From assembly GCA_016808115.1 (NCBI GenBank), contig JAEQBH010000031.1:910554-974553 (forward strand): a stretch of DNA of 64,000 bases, in the 5' to 3' direction. Under the pieces are notes generated by a model. That model searched no databases and was not told the origin of the DNA. It was given only the letters and a program-made list of their open reading frames with translations. This DNA comes from Tetrastigma voinierianum (taxonomy: Eukaryota; Streptophyta; Magnoliopsida; Vitales; Vitaceae). Positions 44,997 to 56,594 of the stretch are shown here, piece by piece (within the stretch, counting starts at the first letter, position 1; each line of letters opens with the position of its first letter). Position numbers and translations under genes: made by a program.

Positions 44997-46020
44997 ATGG
45001 CATCCCAATTGGATGGAATGGAAGCTTGGATAGTGTCGTTGCAAACGGAAATGCGACATGAATTAGACGGAATACACTCCACAGTGCAACAGTTGAATCC
45101 AGAGGAAATCACAACGGGAATGGCTAAGCTAACTCACCTTGAAATTCTGATGGCGCCGCTTGATGAAGGGATTGAAAGATCGAAGCACTTATTTGCTAAC
45201 AATGGATAAGATACCCCGCTTCTTCCCTGAATGGTCGAGCTCTCACAGCGACCTTCGCGGCGACCGCGGGTGACGGGGAAACTGCTATCATGTACGCACG
45301 CCATTCCGTGGAACCGGCCGACGAACACCTTCCGCATTGTCTTGAACTCCTGCAACCGGCGGCTGACCTCGATGGTGGATGTATCGAGCTAAGCGTATTT
45401 GAGATCAATGGTCTTAGCGTTGAGAAAAAAGATCTGAGGCTTCCATGATACGTATGGAGGCGAAGCCACGGCTTAGTATAGTTGGGAAGGACACCCTTAG
45501 TTTCGCGGATGGGAGGAGTTTAGAGTTGTTGTTGCTCGTTGGCAGTCGGCCAAACCTCCATGAGTGGCCCGATGTTGTTTCCAAACTCACGATACATGAA
45601 TATGTCGACTGACAATTCGACGCCTTGTTGGCTTCTCTCCGTTGGCTCCCTCTATCATTGCTTAAGGCCACGTTTGTTAATGGCTTAAGACACGATGTCA
45701 GTGAGCTTGCAATACTGCTCGAGCAAGTGAGACTTGTAGAAGATGAAGCGACCTGAAAATTTGAGGAATAGTGGCTGGAAGCGTACCGATCCGGACTTAC
45801 GGGGTGGCCCAAGCCCTTTTAGTGGCCGTTTGCGGGGCGGCTGTAAAGCAACGTGACCCACTTTGTGGCTGACACCTTCGGGCCTCGTGCCTTTTGCCTC
45901 GGTGAACCCGTGTTCACGCGCTGCCACTTGACCACTTGACTCCTCCTTTACGTCTCCTGCCTCCACCCGCCAGAAAAACTCACAAATTGTGAATCTGACA
46001 AAAGGGAAAAGGGGCTGTGT
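44997..46020 (+). pseudogene. Element G gag remnant
   Basis: The frame starts at the ATG at 44,997, 31 bases after the primer site: MASQLDGMEAWIVSLQTEMR and a following helical stretch typical of chromovirus gag amino ends. It stops at 45,207. The remainder to about 46,020 is scrambled by frameshifts, with no clean zinc knuckle. The minus-strand open frames at 45,134-45,966 are shadows. Gag would form the particle core. Confidence 0.65.
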
Positions 46021-46467
46021 TTAGTTGTGACGACGATTCTCTTAAGACGTGGTTGAACGGAGAGATTTCACACATGTTCTTTGGGTGCGTAGAAGATGAG
46101 GTAGAATTGAGGAGGACCTTCCGCACGAAACCCAGTAGGTGATGGGTGAGGACACGCTCATTGAAGGGCTAATTTACGTAGGTACTTTTGTGTTTCGTCC
46201 ACTGGTAGGGGTTCTCTCCCTCACTCAGTGAGGGTCCGTGGTAAGATCCCGATGGGTGAGAGGTTGTTGTGTTGGTGACTCAGTCGTGTCTCTTCTGACT
46301 TCATCGTTGAGGCCTTGTGAATGGAACTTCTGACAAGCTGCGACCAATGGCTTGAGTTTGGGTTTAGATGGGAAATGGAGATGAAATAAGGGCCTTGGGG
46401 GTATGCCGCGTACTCTGCCTACAGTTTATAGAAATGGATGTGGTCACAAATTTTTTTTCCCTAGAAA

Positions 46468-46683
46468 TTGGGAGCCTCTAATGTGGTCCTAGGGTTCCAG
46501 TGGCTAGCCACTTTGGGAGATTCAGTGATGAACTGGGGGAACCTTTGTTTACAAATCATAGTGGGAAGGACTCGTGTTAAAATACAAGGGGACTTGACTA
46601 TAACTAAATCCCAAGTTTCTTTGCATAGTTTAGTTCGAGCCACCCCAAAAGGAAAGCAGGCATTCTTGGAACTAAAAGCATGA
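46468..46683 (+). pseudogene. Element G aspartic protease, carboxyl part
   Basis: The open frame reads SNVVLGFQWLATLGDSVMNW then KIQGDLTITKSQVSLHSLV, matching the chromovirus protease end (family form DVVLGVQWLRTLG) and the linker toward RT. The amino half with the catalytic Asp-Ser/Thr-Gly is not readable upstream (46,020-46,467). The segment ends at a stop at 46,681. Confidence 0.75.
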
Positions 46684-46779
46684 CGGTAGACGGAAGAAAT
46701 GACCACGAGTTACCTCTAAGTCTCCTTCCTCCTCTATAAGAGCGAATCTTGCTTTTACTTCAAAGGACATCTTTATGAG

Positions 46780-47755
46780 GCACCCTCGGGTCTTCCCATT
46801 CGAATCAGGCGTACCATAAATTTGCAACGGGGAACAACCACAGTATCGGTGTGCCTACGGGTATCACCAGCTCGAAAAATGAAATTGAACGATTAGTGAA
46901 TGACATATTCTGACGCGAATTATCGGCGACATTAGTCCTTGATGACCATGCGATTGGTGAGAAAAAGGCGAGTTGGACGTTTTGTGTGGATTATTGCGCA
47001 GATAAATTTCCCATTTAAATCATTGAGGTACTTTCGATGACCATGAGGAGCAGTTTAGTAAGATTGACTTGAAACTAGGGTACCATCAGTTCGGTTCGCG
47101 ATCAGCGACATGCTGGCGACATTAGAACTCCACGATGGCCATTATGAGTTTTACGGTCATGCTAGCCGGCCTCATGATGCCCAAGCGACATTCTAGTCTC
47201 ACCGAAGATGACATCTCGATCATCTTCGGCCTCAACAAGGAATTGCTTGATGAATTGTAGGAGCGGATTTTTAATGGAATCGACTTAAAGAGCTAGGGTA
47301 CCATCGGTGGGTTGCGATCAACGACATGCCTAAAACTGACATTAGAGACTCCTGATGGCCATTATGAGTTTACGGTCATGCCGCCCGGCCTCTGATGTAA
47401 TGACATTCAGGTCTCTCGAGAATGACATCTTACAGGATCATCTTGTAGTTTTGTCACAGTATTCTTGGCTGACATCCTAGTCGCAACCCTTGAGACCATA
47501 GCACTCTCTCACTTGCGGATAGTCTTTCAAATTCTTGAAAATAGCAATTGTTTGCCAATGCCCGAGAAATCGTCTTTGCTCGACGAGTTGAATATTTAGG
47601 CCATAATAATTGCGAAGGGGTTTTACAGCGAAGCGAGGTGCGACGATCTTGGGCTAGTGTCTTCCTAAATCCTTGAGGCTGCAGGAGAGTTTTGGGACTC
47701 ACTTTAGATGTTATCGTCGATTTGTTGTTAATTACAATCGTATTGCCTAGCCTTT
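46780..47755 (+). pseudogene. Element G reverse transcriptase remnant with internal duplication
   Basis: Fingers: GVPTGITSSKNEIERLVNDI (about 46,850-46,905). The palm entry KIDLKLGYHQF lies at about 47,066-47,100, then DGHYEF. Then the same palm segment recurs at about 47,281-47,430 as IDLKxGYHR-like and PDGHYEFTVMPPGL, indicating a tandem duplication of about 215 bp. The FFDDIL catalytic box is replaced by weak traces (LADILVATLETI, 47,467-47,502). The thumb lies near 47,640-47,755. Not functional. Confidence 0.75.
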
Positions 47756-48235
47756 AACCCAAACAATTAAAGAAGGATGCTTTTCTATGGAACGAGGAGG
47801 CCACTGCTGCTTTTCAGCAACTAAAGGATGCCATGATTGCCCTTCCTGTGTTGGCCCTACCAAATTTGTCTAAAACTTTTGTGGTGGAAACATATGCCTC
47901 AAGGGTTGGATTGAGTGTTGTGTTAATGCAGGATGAGAGGCCGATTACGTATTTCTGCCATAAGCTTAGCTCACGAGGTTAAGGAAAATCTATGTGTCGA
48001 GAATTTGATGGTTTTTACAATGAGTGGCAGCGCACCCACCTCTTGGGCGCAGTTTTGGTGTGCATTTACTAGAGTCAGGCTACCTCGCGGAACAACGCGT
48101 GGTGGAAGGTGAGAGCACCATAAGTGGTACATTGTTCTTAGTTAAAACTTTGATATTTAATATAAACCCGGAAAAGAAAACACATCATTTGATGCCCTAT
48201 CCAGGCTTCCCACTGAGATGACCTTGGCTGCAATT
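47756..48235 (+). pseudogene. Element G RNase H remnant
   Basis: The reading is KQLKKDAFLWNEEATAAFQQ then ALPNLSKTFVVETYASRVGL and SVVLMQDERPITYFCHKLSS, the standard chromovirus RNase H start, with the catalytic Asp of ETDAS replaced by Tyr. The distal part is broken up to LSRLPTEM (about 48,198-48,221), the usual linker to integrase. Confidence 0.82.
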
Positions 48236-49425
48236 TCAAATCCCTTTGTTTTGGATTTTGAGGAGCTAGACAAATAGGTAACAGAGGACCCATTTCTCAC
48301 CAATATTATTAATGTAATTGCCACCAATTATTAGTTATCCCCATTTAGAATCGAAACCACCTTGTGCTCACGAAGGCGAAGTGGATTATTCAGACTTCTA
48401 TACATTCTGTACTACTATGGAATTCCACTCTCTAGATCCTGTCTCGGTGGCCATGTAGGGTTCGACACACTTCTGATAGCATATCTTTAGAATTCTATTG
48501 GGAGAGGCATCAAAATGTCTAGGAATTTGTCTCAGGTTTAGTGTGCCACGGCATAAATACAATTATGCTTCCTGAGTTCTTGCGGTCTCGTTACCTATTC
48601 CGCTTAGATGCGGGATGACTTTTTATGGATTTTATCGAGGGATTACCTAACTCTAAGGTTGTGATACCATTTTGAAGTTTGTGGTGGATGGGCATCCCAG
48701 ATATGCATTTTATCAGTCCACCACCTCTTACTCCTGAGCCCAACGTATGTTTAACATAAATCATAAGATTGCACGGCATTCCTTGTAGCATCATATCTGA
48801 TCGAGACAAGGTGTTTGTGAGTAGTTTTTGGTCCAAACTGTTCAGGCTGTTGGGATCGGATCTTAAGCGTAGTTCACCTTACCATCCTTAAATGGATGGC
48901 CAAATAGAGATGGTTAGTTGATGTGTTGAGACTTACCATGGATGTTTCTCTGCAGATAAACCTTCTCGATTGTAAGAATTATTAGCTTGGGCTTAATACA
49001 ACTAAAATACATCTCTCCATCTTCTTTGCGGGTGTCACTCATTTAAAGTGGTTTATGGCCGTGATCCACCTGTAGTTCACTTTGAATGGGGATTCACTGC
49101 TAACCAAGAGGTGGAGTCACATTTACTCCAACGAGATGCTATCTTGGATGAGCTCAAATGTCATTTGCGTGAGTACAACAAAAATGAAAAGTAGTAGACT
49201 CTAGCGTCGAGGTGATACAATGGTCAGTGAGGATTTTGTGTATATTTAGCCCGTACACGCCAGCTTATCTTTGGCACGAGAAGAATGAGCCGAAGTGCCC
49301 CCATTTTACTATGGACCATTCAAGATTCTGCAGAAAATAGGACCAGTGGCCTATAAATTGGAGCTTCCCACCACCAAGCACATCCATCCAGTTTTCCATG
49401 TGTCGCTCCTCAAAAAGGCGGTGGG
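48236..49425 (+). pseudogene. Element G integrase remnant
   Basis: After the LAAISNPFVLDFEELD linker, broken integrase pieces follow: the core entry FMDFIEGLPNSK (48,620-48,655), SDRDKVFVSSFWSKLFRLLG (about 48,796-48,855), YHPxMDGQIEMV (about 48,880-48,915), CVETYHGCFSADKPS (about 48,921-48,965) and FKVVYGRDPP (about 49,036-49,065). The end reads AYKLELPTTKHIHPVFHVSL (about 49,352-49,411). These are textbook chromovirus integrase blocks in the correct order but in shifting frames. Confidence 0.85.
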
Positions 49426-49663
49426 TTCTTAGGCTACTTCACCCTCTATTCTCGCCTCCTTATCATCAGATATGGAACTACTAGTGCAGCCAGCTGTTGT
49501 CCTTAGCATCCGCCCTTCCAGTTCTAGGTGTAGCTGGGAGAAAGTCATATACATTGGCAAGACCTTCACAGCTTATGAGGACTCAAGGGAACCCTTGATG
49601 TAATCAGTCCCAATTTTCTAGTTTCATCCTTGAGGACAAGGTTGATGCTTGGGTGGTGGGTAA
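49426..49663 (+). pseudogene. Element G carboxyl tail and polypurine tract
   Basis: The frames give SSDMELLVQPAVVLSIRPSS and WEKVIYIGKTFTAYEDSRE, the position where chromoviruses carry the chromodomain-like WEDYE motif; here the aromatic cage cannot be judged. The stretch GGGTGGTGGGTAA (49,651-49,663) abuts the 3' LTR and is the likely polypurine tract. Confidence 0.65.
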
Positions 49664-50078
49664 TGATAGGCCTCGGATCCGGGTAACCTACACTAGGAGG
49701 AAAAAGGGGAAATCATCAACCACAGGTGATATCTGATTTTTGCTTGCTTTTGGGAATAATTTTGTTAGGAACCTTAGTTTTTTGTTTCTCCTACCTTGGG
49801 CTCTTGTTGGAAGGTCAGTTTTGTCTTTTGGTTGCCTTCTAGAAGGAGTTTGTTAGGAAGGTAGTGGAGGAGGGGGTTTTTGAGGGTGTCGGTGTTGTGT
49901 CAGGCCTTTGTTTGACAGGGGTGACTGGGGAGGGTGGGGGCAGCCTCTGTTTTTGCTCCCCAGTTTGTACTACTGAGAGATATTTTTTGCAATATGAATG
50001 CCTTTCTTCTCATGAACAATTATCAAAACTAAACTGTAATTTTTGCTCATTTGGTTTGAAAACTTTGAGAATCCATCA
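49664..50078 (+). repeat. Element G 3' LTR
   Basis: It runs from TGATAGGCCTCGGATCC to AATCCATCA, followed by the GAATG target duplication. It differs from the 5' LTR by a few substitutions and short indels, indicating a fairly recent insertion. Confidence 0.95.
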
Positions 50079-50310
50079 GAATGATGGTGTAATAATTTCT
50101 TTTCAAGTAGTTATTTTCTATGGGGATGTTCTTTAAGAATGTACTTTTTGTAAACTAAACCATCATTCATGTTCTTGAGCTTATTAAAATTCTCTTGTAA
50201 TTTTTACATTAGAAATTCAAGTCCATAATTTATGTTCTTGATCTTATAAAATTTTTCTTCTTGTGGTTTCGCCTTTAGGAACTCAAATGTCATAATCTGA
50301 TATTTTGGTA

Positions 50311-50635
50311 ATGGCTTACATCCCTCCGCACAAGAGGCATTTGGCAGATGCTTCCTCGTCATCCCCTACTCCAGATCTTCTTGTTCCTCAATTTAGGAAA
50401 AATCTGAATCTGAGGTCATCTGGATCTCATGGTGATAGGAGGAATGAGAAACAAGCTTGGAAGGAAGGGAAAATTATTTATGCAAACCATTCAACATCTA
50501 GATGGTGTGTTGTTGGTCTGACAGATGACAACCAGTTTCCTGCTTATGTTGTTCTGGAGCCGACTTCCTTGGGGTCGATTGAGCGCAGAACAGGAGAGAA
50601 GCCACTGACTTTAGTTGATAGTCGTCGAGGAAAAG
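50311..50635 (+). CDS. Host gene coding exon 1
   Basis: It encodes 108 residues plus one base. The start is MAYIPPHKRHLADASSSSPT; basic/Ser-rich residues follow, then GKIIYANHSTSRWCVVGLTD and the family block ERRTGEKPL at residues 91-99. The donor is AAAG|GTTTCT. This exon is fully open. The remainder of the plus-strand open frame to 50,691 is intron. Confidence 0.8.
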
Positions 50636-50732
50636 GTTTCTTATCGTCTTGGGTTTATATTGATTTGTGCTCTATGCATTACTTGAATTAAGGACATGTC
50701 TAACTCAATTGCATTTTTCATTTTCCTTCAAG

Positions 50733-50894
50733 GCAGCGACATGGGAGGAAACATTTCAAAAGCCCATGGATATATGTTGCAGAAAATGACAGATCTGCCT
50801 ATTTTGAAAATGTGAGGAATGAGATGGAGTTCAACAAGCTCGAAGAAGTAAAACCATCATTGGTTGCTAGATTTGGAAAAATTCTTTTTCATGG
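50733..50894 (+). CDS. Host gene coding exon 2
   Basis: The acceptor is TTCCTTCAAG at 50,732 and the donor is CATGG|GTAAGT. The open, conserved frame (SPWIYVAENDRSAYFENVRN then LEEVKPSLVARFGKILFHG) needs two carried-over bases, but exon 1 leaves one, so the two cannot be joined in frame by GT-AG splicing as written. Confidence 0.75.
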
Positions 50895-51737
50895 GTAAGT
50901 GTTCTTGTATCCATTGATCAGTTAGCTATCAATAACGTCAGCTTCATGGCTTGATTAACATCTTTTATGAATGAAATGTTTGTGCGTTAATCATTTTTTG
51001 TTGGATCAGCTATTGAAATGTAGATCAAATTACCTCATTGCAATATTATTCTTACTGTTAATTTATCTTGCATTATAATATTACCTGCTGTGCCATTTTT
51101 TTTTTTTTTTTTTTTTTTTTGTAGACTAATTAAAATTTGAAATCTGAAGAGTATGAATTGGCTGACAAATTTAAATTTACCATATACTAGTATTTTTTCT
51201 GTCTTTATCACTCTCTCATGAGGTTTCTCTCAAACACGTGGACCCTTGTGGTTCAACATCTACTTGTTAGAAGTTTTATCTTTTTCCTCAACTATGGGCT
51301 GCTTGTTCAAATCTCTTAAGTGCCAAAAGGAACAGATGCTGTTTGGACAAATTCTCTGTTTTCTTACTACATTCTTGTTTGCTCATCTTCTTGATTAATC
51401 ATTGCTATAGAATTAGTTTCTCAAAAGTATGGAATCCTTAGATTGCTGTCTTGTGTTAACATTGCATGCTCACATATTTGTTTGATGTTTTGGTCATCTT
51501 GTTATACAAAAATGTGGGCATGCCACCATTCACTCAGGAAAATAAGAAATCTGTGCTTTTGAGGTCATTTTTTCCTTGGGTTTGTAAACAATGGCAGAAG
51601 TAGGGCTCTTTGGTGTGCGGCCTATCGTGCTTTATTACGGGTGATTTGGTTGAAGAGAATGCTTGAATCTCTGAGGATAAATTGAGTTTGGGATTTCATA
51701 CTTTTCTCTCTATTGTCTATTGCTATCGGGGTTACTA

Positions 51738-52313
51738 CCATAGTTATCATGGCTTGCCTTAGGTGTGTGCTTAAAAAGCGTGGCGCCCGCCTTCTATGGC
51801 ATTGCCTCTCCTCGGTGGGCGCTCGCATGAGCATTTTAGGTTTTTTTCCTTTTTCTTCTTCTTCTCCATTTTCTCTGCCGTCGGGCTACATAGAGAAGCC
51901 CTATGGCTTTTTTTCTTGTAATAGAAACCAAAACGACGTCGTTTTGAGTTGTACATTGAGTTTTTTAAAAAAAGCCTCCGGTGCACCAAAACGATGTCCT
52001 TTTGGACCTAGAAGGGCCAAAACAGTATCGTTTACGGTCCCGGATCTGCCTGATTTCGAGATTTGATCCTCAACCCCCATTTATACCATGTTTCAACTCA
52101 ACAAATCCTAACACCGACTAATACTTTTAATCCCTATAGAAGGAAAGCAAAATCAACTAAAATAGCGAAGTGCGAGAAAGTCATGTAAAGAGGAAACAAA
52201 CCGTTATAAAAATCATAAAATATATATTTAACTGCGCCTCACTTAAAAAAACAAGCGCTTCAAGGCCCTAAGAGGTTGTGCTTAGATGCGCCTTGCGCCT
52301 CAAATAACTATGG
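51738..52313. mobile_element. MITE-like insertion with TTACTA target duplication
   Basis: It begins CCATAGTTATCATGGC and ends AAATAACTATGG, giving inverted termini CCATAGTTAT. TTACTA flanks both sides (51,732-51,737 and 52,314-52,319). Subterminal GGCGCCCGCC / GCGCCTTGCGCC stretches are GC-rich. The interior has three AAAACGACGTCGTTTT-like words (51,930-51,945 perfect; 51,987 and 52,017 degenerate). There is no transposase ORF. The superfamily is uncertain; hAT-like non-autonomous elements are the closest guess. Confidence 0.75.
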
Positions 52314-52333
52314 TTACTATAGATTCTCATGCA

Positions 52334-52488
52334 GTATTTTAAAAATTGGACCAAACTGGTCGGTCTGACCAGTTGGACTGTTGATCGGTGACTTTTTCAT
52401 TCCTAGTTTAATCTAGTTTGACCTCGTTTTGGCCCCTAAACCGTGAACTGGTAACTTTTACTGTTCAGTCACCGTTTCGGTTTTTAAA
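52334..52488. mobile_element. Small terminal-inverted-repeat element
   Basis: It starts TTTTAAAAATTGGACC and ends CGGTTTTTAAAA. The inner arms GGTCGGTCTGACC and GATCGGTGAC / GTCACCG are inverted. The style matches a common plant MITE with degenerate GGTCCGGTT-type termini. No clean target duplication was found. Confidence 0.55.
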
Positions 52489-54446
52489 ACATTGTTCTCA
52501 TGGCATCCCTCAAATGAAAGAATGTTGGATTTAAACACTGCCCTAGGAGTCCCATAAAGGTAACAATGTTGGACTGAAGTTTCTTGCTTATTTTGAGAGG
52601 AATCAACCAACAGCAGTGCATTCTGAGTGAGTTTCTCTTCTGTTGGGCGGATTGACTTGTAGCAATTGAACCCATGGTGGGCATCACTTCCAGTGTGCTT
52701 GCTATTTCCATATGCTTTTCAGTTTTGACAAACAGCAAAGGAATGTTTGGTGTGTGATAATTGGCTTATTTGATTTTCATTCTTTGAATTTTTAAATTCA
52801 AGCTTTGTAAACCCTATGTCCCACATGTATAGGTGACTATATTAGTGTTTTGGTATGGGGTTTTAGATCTATCCTCAGACATAATTCCTCAAAAATGATT
52901 ATTTGAACATTGTTGTTTCTGGATCTGGACCAACAATGAATATCATGCTTTCCAAAATCCTCTCATGTTTGATATAATTCGTCTAAAATGACACTTTGAA
53001 AGTTGTTGGGCAACCAATTTCTGAAAAGCTTAAGTTATTTAGAATTTAGGCCCATGACATATATCTGCTGCTTTCAATACCTGTTCTCATTCAATTGTAA
53101 AATGGTTCTTTGAAAGTTGTTGGGCAACTATGAATTTTCCTAAAAGCTTTAAGCTATAAAGTTTTGGAGGGCAATCTCCCTTGGCCTTCTCACGTGGGTT
53201 CAAATGAAGAATGAGCAATGCAGTGAGGTTTAGATTTATCTCCGAGGCAAAGGAGGCTCTGATATGATGCCACAAATTTCTTAAAAGCATAAGCTGTAAA
53301 GATTCGAGCCCATAATGTATGTGAAGATCTCTAACAAAGACATTGTTCTAATGGAATATTGTTTCCATTGGAACTAGCAAATCCTATAATTGAGATGTCG
53401 TTTCCTCCTTATGCCTTTAGTTGACTGAATCCAATAAATGAGCTTTTGTGTCTTGTTGTTCTTTACATTTGAGCGAGACTTTGATACCAAATCTTTGAAC
53501 TAAAGTTTCGGCAAAGAAAAAGACTAGTTTGAAGCTTTGATTGGGAATCACTTGCCTTAGTAACCAACTTCCAAGAACTAGGATACTCTCGAATGGGAAG
53601 AAGTATCTTCATTAATAACAGTCGATAAACAAACATGAGTTTGGATGCTAAGGAGTTTTTTATATGTTTGAATAAAATAGAAATTTTTTGTCCTCTCAAA
53701 AAACAGTACCTTACTTCTTTCTTTTATTTTTAAAATCAAAATCATAGCTTGTGGAGATGTGGAAATATGATGGGAGGATTGTACCATGTTGCTATGGTGA
53801 AATTGTACCACAGCAAGCACCTATGTTTTTGTGGCCTATTCTCCTTCCTATGCTAAGAGAGGGTGGTACATCTGGCCCAGATGCTTACCTCATTTTGTAA
53901 TTCTGAGGTTCTTGGCGGCCCACCATGTGTGGATGCCTATACGAGTATGGATGCTGGGGGAAAATCAGGGAAGAATCAGATTACATGTGTTTTAGGATGA
54001 AGAGACTGACCCTTTGAAATAGAACTTAGGACAGAAATGTCTCATTGGTCTTAGTTACCCTTTCTTATCAAGGTAGTTGGTTCTATTTCTCCTCAATTAC
54101 ACATAATCATGTCATGTATCACTAAATAACTTGTTAAGATGTTTTCATCTGACTCTGGGGCTTGGCCCTATTTTGATTATATACTTGCTCATCTTACCTA
54201 CCAAAAAAATAAATGTTTTCATCTGACTCTGCCAAGAAAGTCTTAGTCATACTCTTCCTCATTTTTAATATGAGTTAATTTTACTTTAAGGATCATGCAT
54301 AAACTTTTCTATTTTTGTTTTTTGACTGTGGACTTGAATACAAGTTCATATTGGCTTTCACAACAATAGAAAGCATGTTTTAGTTTCACCAATAGTTGCT
54401 TAAAAGAGGCTGGGTAACATACATTTCATCAATCTTTGTGATGCAG

Positions 54447-54624
54447 TAACCCTTCAGCTGAAACAGAAGCCAGAAAGAATTTAGTTACAGAAGCCAAATT
54501 AAGACAATTCAAGAGGCTGTTTTACACAAATGTGCCATCTTCTTATAGGGAAAATATTATAGATGGTGTTGTCCCAAAGATTGGAGTTGATTTTGAAGAG
54601 GAAAAAGAGGTGTACCAAGTAAAG
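54447..54624 (+). CDS. Host gene coding exon 3
   Basis: The acceptor is GTGATGCAG at 54,446 and the donor AAAG|GTAGTT. The exon joins exon 2 in frame (two carried bases plus T) and is fully open for 59 codons. It reads NPSAETEARKNLVTEAKLRQ then FKRLFYTNVPSSYRENIIDG and VDFEEEKEVYQVK. This is the best-preserved exon. Confidence 0.85.
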
Positions 54625-54714
54625 GTAGTTTTTTTCTTAAACCTTTCTATCAGATTTTGAATCTTTTAGAAAAAATTTGCTCTCAACTCAATATTGTTTC
54701 CTTCCATTTTATAG

Positions 54715-54798
54715 TTGTCTGACCACACCAGCCCAGATTCCACTATTTCATGCAAATGCACTGTAATTCAATATGAAAAAAAGCTCGAACTCTATAAG
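54715..54798 (+). CDS. Host gene coding exon 4
   Basis: The acceptor is TTTTATAG at 54,714. It encodes LSDHTSPDSTISCKCTVIQY then EKKLELYK. The expected donor after LYK reads AGCGTT instead of GTNNNN, so the donor GT appears mutated or misread. Without splicing the frame reads into a stop at about 54,844. Confidence 0.7.
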
Positions 54799-55066
54799 AG
54801 CGTTTCTGACTCTTACTTCAGGATACTACGTGTTTTTATTTATTAAAAAACAAGAAAAGAAAATGTCAAAATGATGTTGTTCTCAAAATGGCATCTGATT
54901 TTACATGTCTACTTTTAGGGAGAATATTAAGTATCTGTGGAGGTGTGTTACTTTGACTATGTCCTCCAAACTCTTATTTCTTTCTCTTCAGTTGTATTTT
55001 TTCCTTTGGTCTTTAATGGAGTTTGTTTAATCTGGCTTACATTGAATATGACCATTGTTCCTTTAG

Positions 55067-55177
55067 GTGAGAAGTAAATCCAAGTTCGTCATTTGGTCGT
55101 GGACGTATCTTGTATTGATAAGAATCTTGACTTGAGGTTGATGCTATACACTAAGAGGATTTTTAACATCTCTGACT
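55067..55177 (+). CDS. Host gene coding exon 5 (frame-shifted)
   Basis: The acceptor is TTCCTTTAG at 55,066 and the donor ACT|GTAAGT at 55,178. Read from the junction, the frame hits TGA. The conserved words VRHLVVDVSCIDKNLDLRLM and LYTKRIFNISD are offset by two bases from the exon start, consistent with one-base insertions near 55,070 and 55,083 and a third at the donor. Confidence 0.65.
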
Positions 55178-56594
55178 GTAAGTTTACTTTGCAGTGTGCA
55201 CAAATAGAGCAGTGAATGAGTGTATTTAGTATAATTTTATTATATAGAGTATCTTTCATATAGCTGGTGTTGCTTTGTACAAAACTGTGAAAATGGAAAA
55301 ACAGAGAACATTCGTGTTTTGGCTTTTTGGAACAGTAAGTCATGGAAGTAGTAGAGGATTGCTCCATTATTATTGTGTTTTCAGTGCAAAATTACAAATG
55401 CTTTAGTCGATAACAATCTAAACTTATGAAAGAAAAGTCCAAACACTGCATATTGTATCCCAATGTTGCTGTTGATATTGCTTTCTTTGGAATTTCCTAT
55501 ATTGAACTCTAGATTGGAATACCTTTCTGTTTGCTGTGGTATATTTTGTAGCACTGGTTATTCTCACTACTTGATGGAGTTTTGTCCAGATAATTTTTGT
55601 CTCATATTTGATTGTATAAGTTTCAGTGTCTTGCATTTTTCACTTTTGAGTCATATCCTTCCATCTTGTGTAAGATGACTTTACACACTATGGTTATCCA
55701 CTTTACCATATCCCTTTTTCATCTGCAGTCTGAAAGTTGAGGTACATCTTTGGTTTGAGGCAATTCCCAACTACAATCTGCCATTTTCCCTTAATCTATA
55801 GACACCTCATATTCTATTCCACTTTAAATTCTCTTTTATTTCCATGCTGTAATATTTCTGCATTACAAAATTCTTGCAAGATTAAATTAAATATTAGTAT
55901 ATTTAGGACAGTTTTTTAGAAAACTAAAAGTTTCTAGAGAAGCACCTAATCACCTGGATTGTAGCTTAAGGACAGACTCATTGCAAAATTGGATTGAGAA
56001 AAATAACAAGCTACCACTATGATAATATGTTGTGAATGGTTCTGTTTATGGTAAATTGCTATATTGTCACTAGAATAGCTACTTGTAGAAATTTAACTGA
56101 TATATAATTCTTATGCTGACTTTTGAAGTTATGACTGCCTATTGAATCACCTACATCCATCCACCAGATGGAAAATATTAATTTTAATGAGGAAGAAAAT
56201 TCTCTCCCTCTCTCTGTATATCCTCTTTCTCATGCGGTTCAAACCACTAAATTTTTCTATTGAGTTTGTAGGAAGAGAAATGAACAAAGATTCTGACTTA
56301 AAATTCTGCTGTTTTCTTGTTAGCCTAATAATTTATATTCCAGTAAAATAGAGGTGTTGATTTTATTTTTCTTGGTTTCCACATAATGAAGAAGTTTAGA
56401 TCCAAATTTTTGTTTCTTGTCCTTTTCCTGCACAGCAGAATGTAACATAAGTGAATTATCATCTTATAGTTAGATAGAAGTTGCAGTCCGAAAATAGTAT
56501 GGAGATGGCTGCCATATTATGAGTTTTCCATGTTACACTGTTTGTCTTTCTAAAATGTAATCTCTGGTTGGACTAACTACATGCACTTTTCCAG

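Larger units (their letters stand above)
44537..50078 (+). mobile_element. Element G: chromovirus-type Ty3/gypsy element
   Basis: G is 5,542 bp, with near-identical LTRs of about 414 bp, initiator-Met primer site and perfect target duplication GAATG (44,532-44,536 and 50,079-50,083). Protein remnants in order are gag, protease, RT, RNase H, integrase and a carboxyl region ending in a chromodomain-like position. The small LTRs, size and primer suggest a Reina/Galadriel/CRM-type chromovirus, but the clade is not proven. Every ORF has stops and shifts. It sits in a non-coding intron upstream of the start codon of the host gene. Confidence 0.92.
50895..54446. other. Host gene intron 2 (3.55 kb)
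   Basis: It holds a poly-T run at 51,100-51,120, a MITE-like insert at 51,738-52,313, a second terminal-inverted-repeat insert at about 52,334-52,488 and a block of about 450 bp with three degenerate repeats (52,880-53,310; AAGTTGTTGGGCAAC at 53,001 and 53,117, and AGCYTWAGCT variants). From 53,320 to 54,440 nothing else is recognisable. Its short open frames are not exons. Confidence 0.7.

Noticed and set aside
45134..45966. Overlapping minus-strand frames in element G
   Set aside because: They are shadows of the decayed plus-strand gag region.
53460..53560. Possible Copia primer site (TTTGATACCAAAT) in host intron 2
   Set aside because: No LTR terminus or paired repeat could be found next to it.
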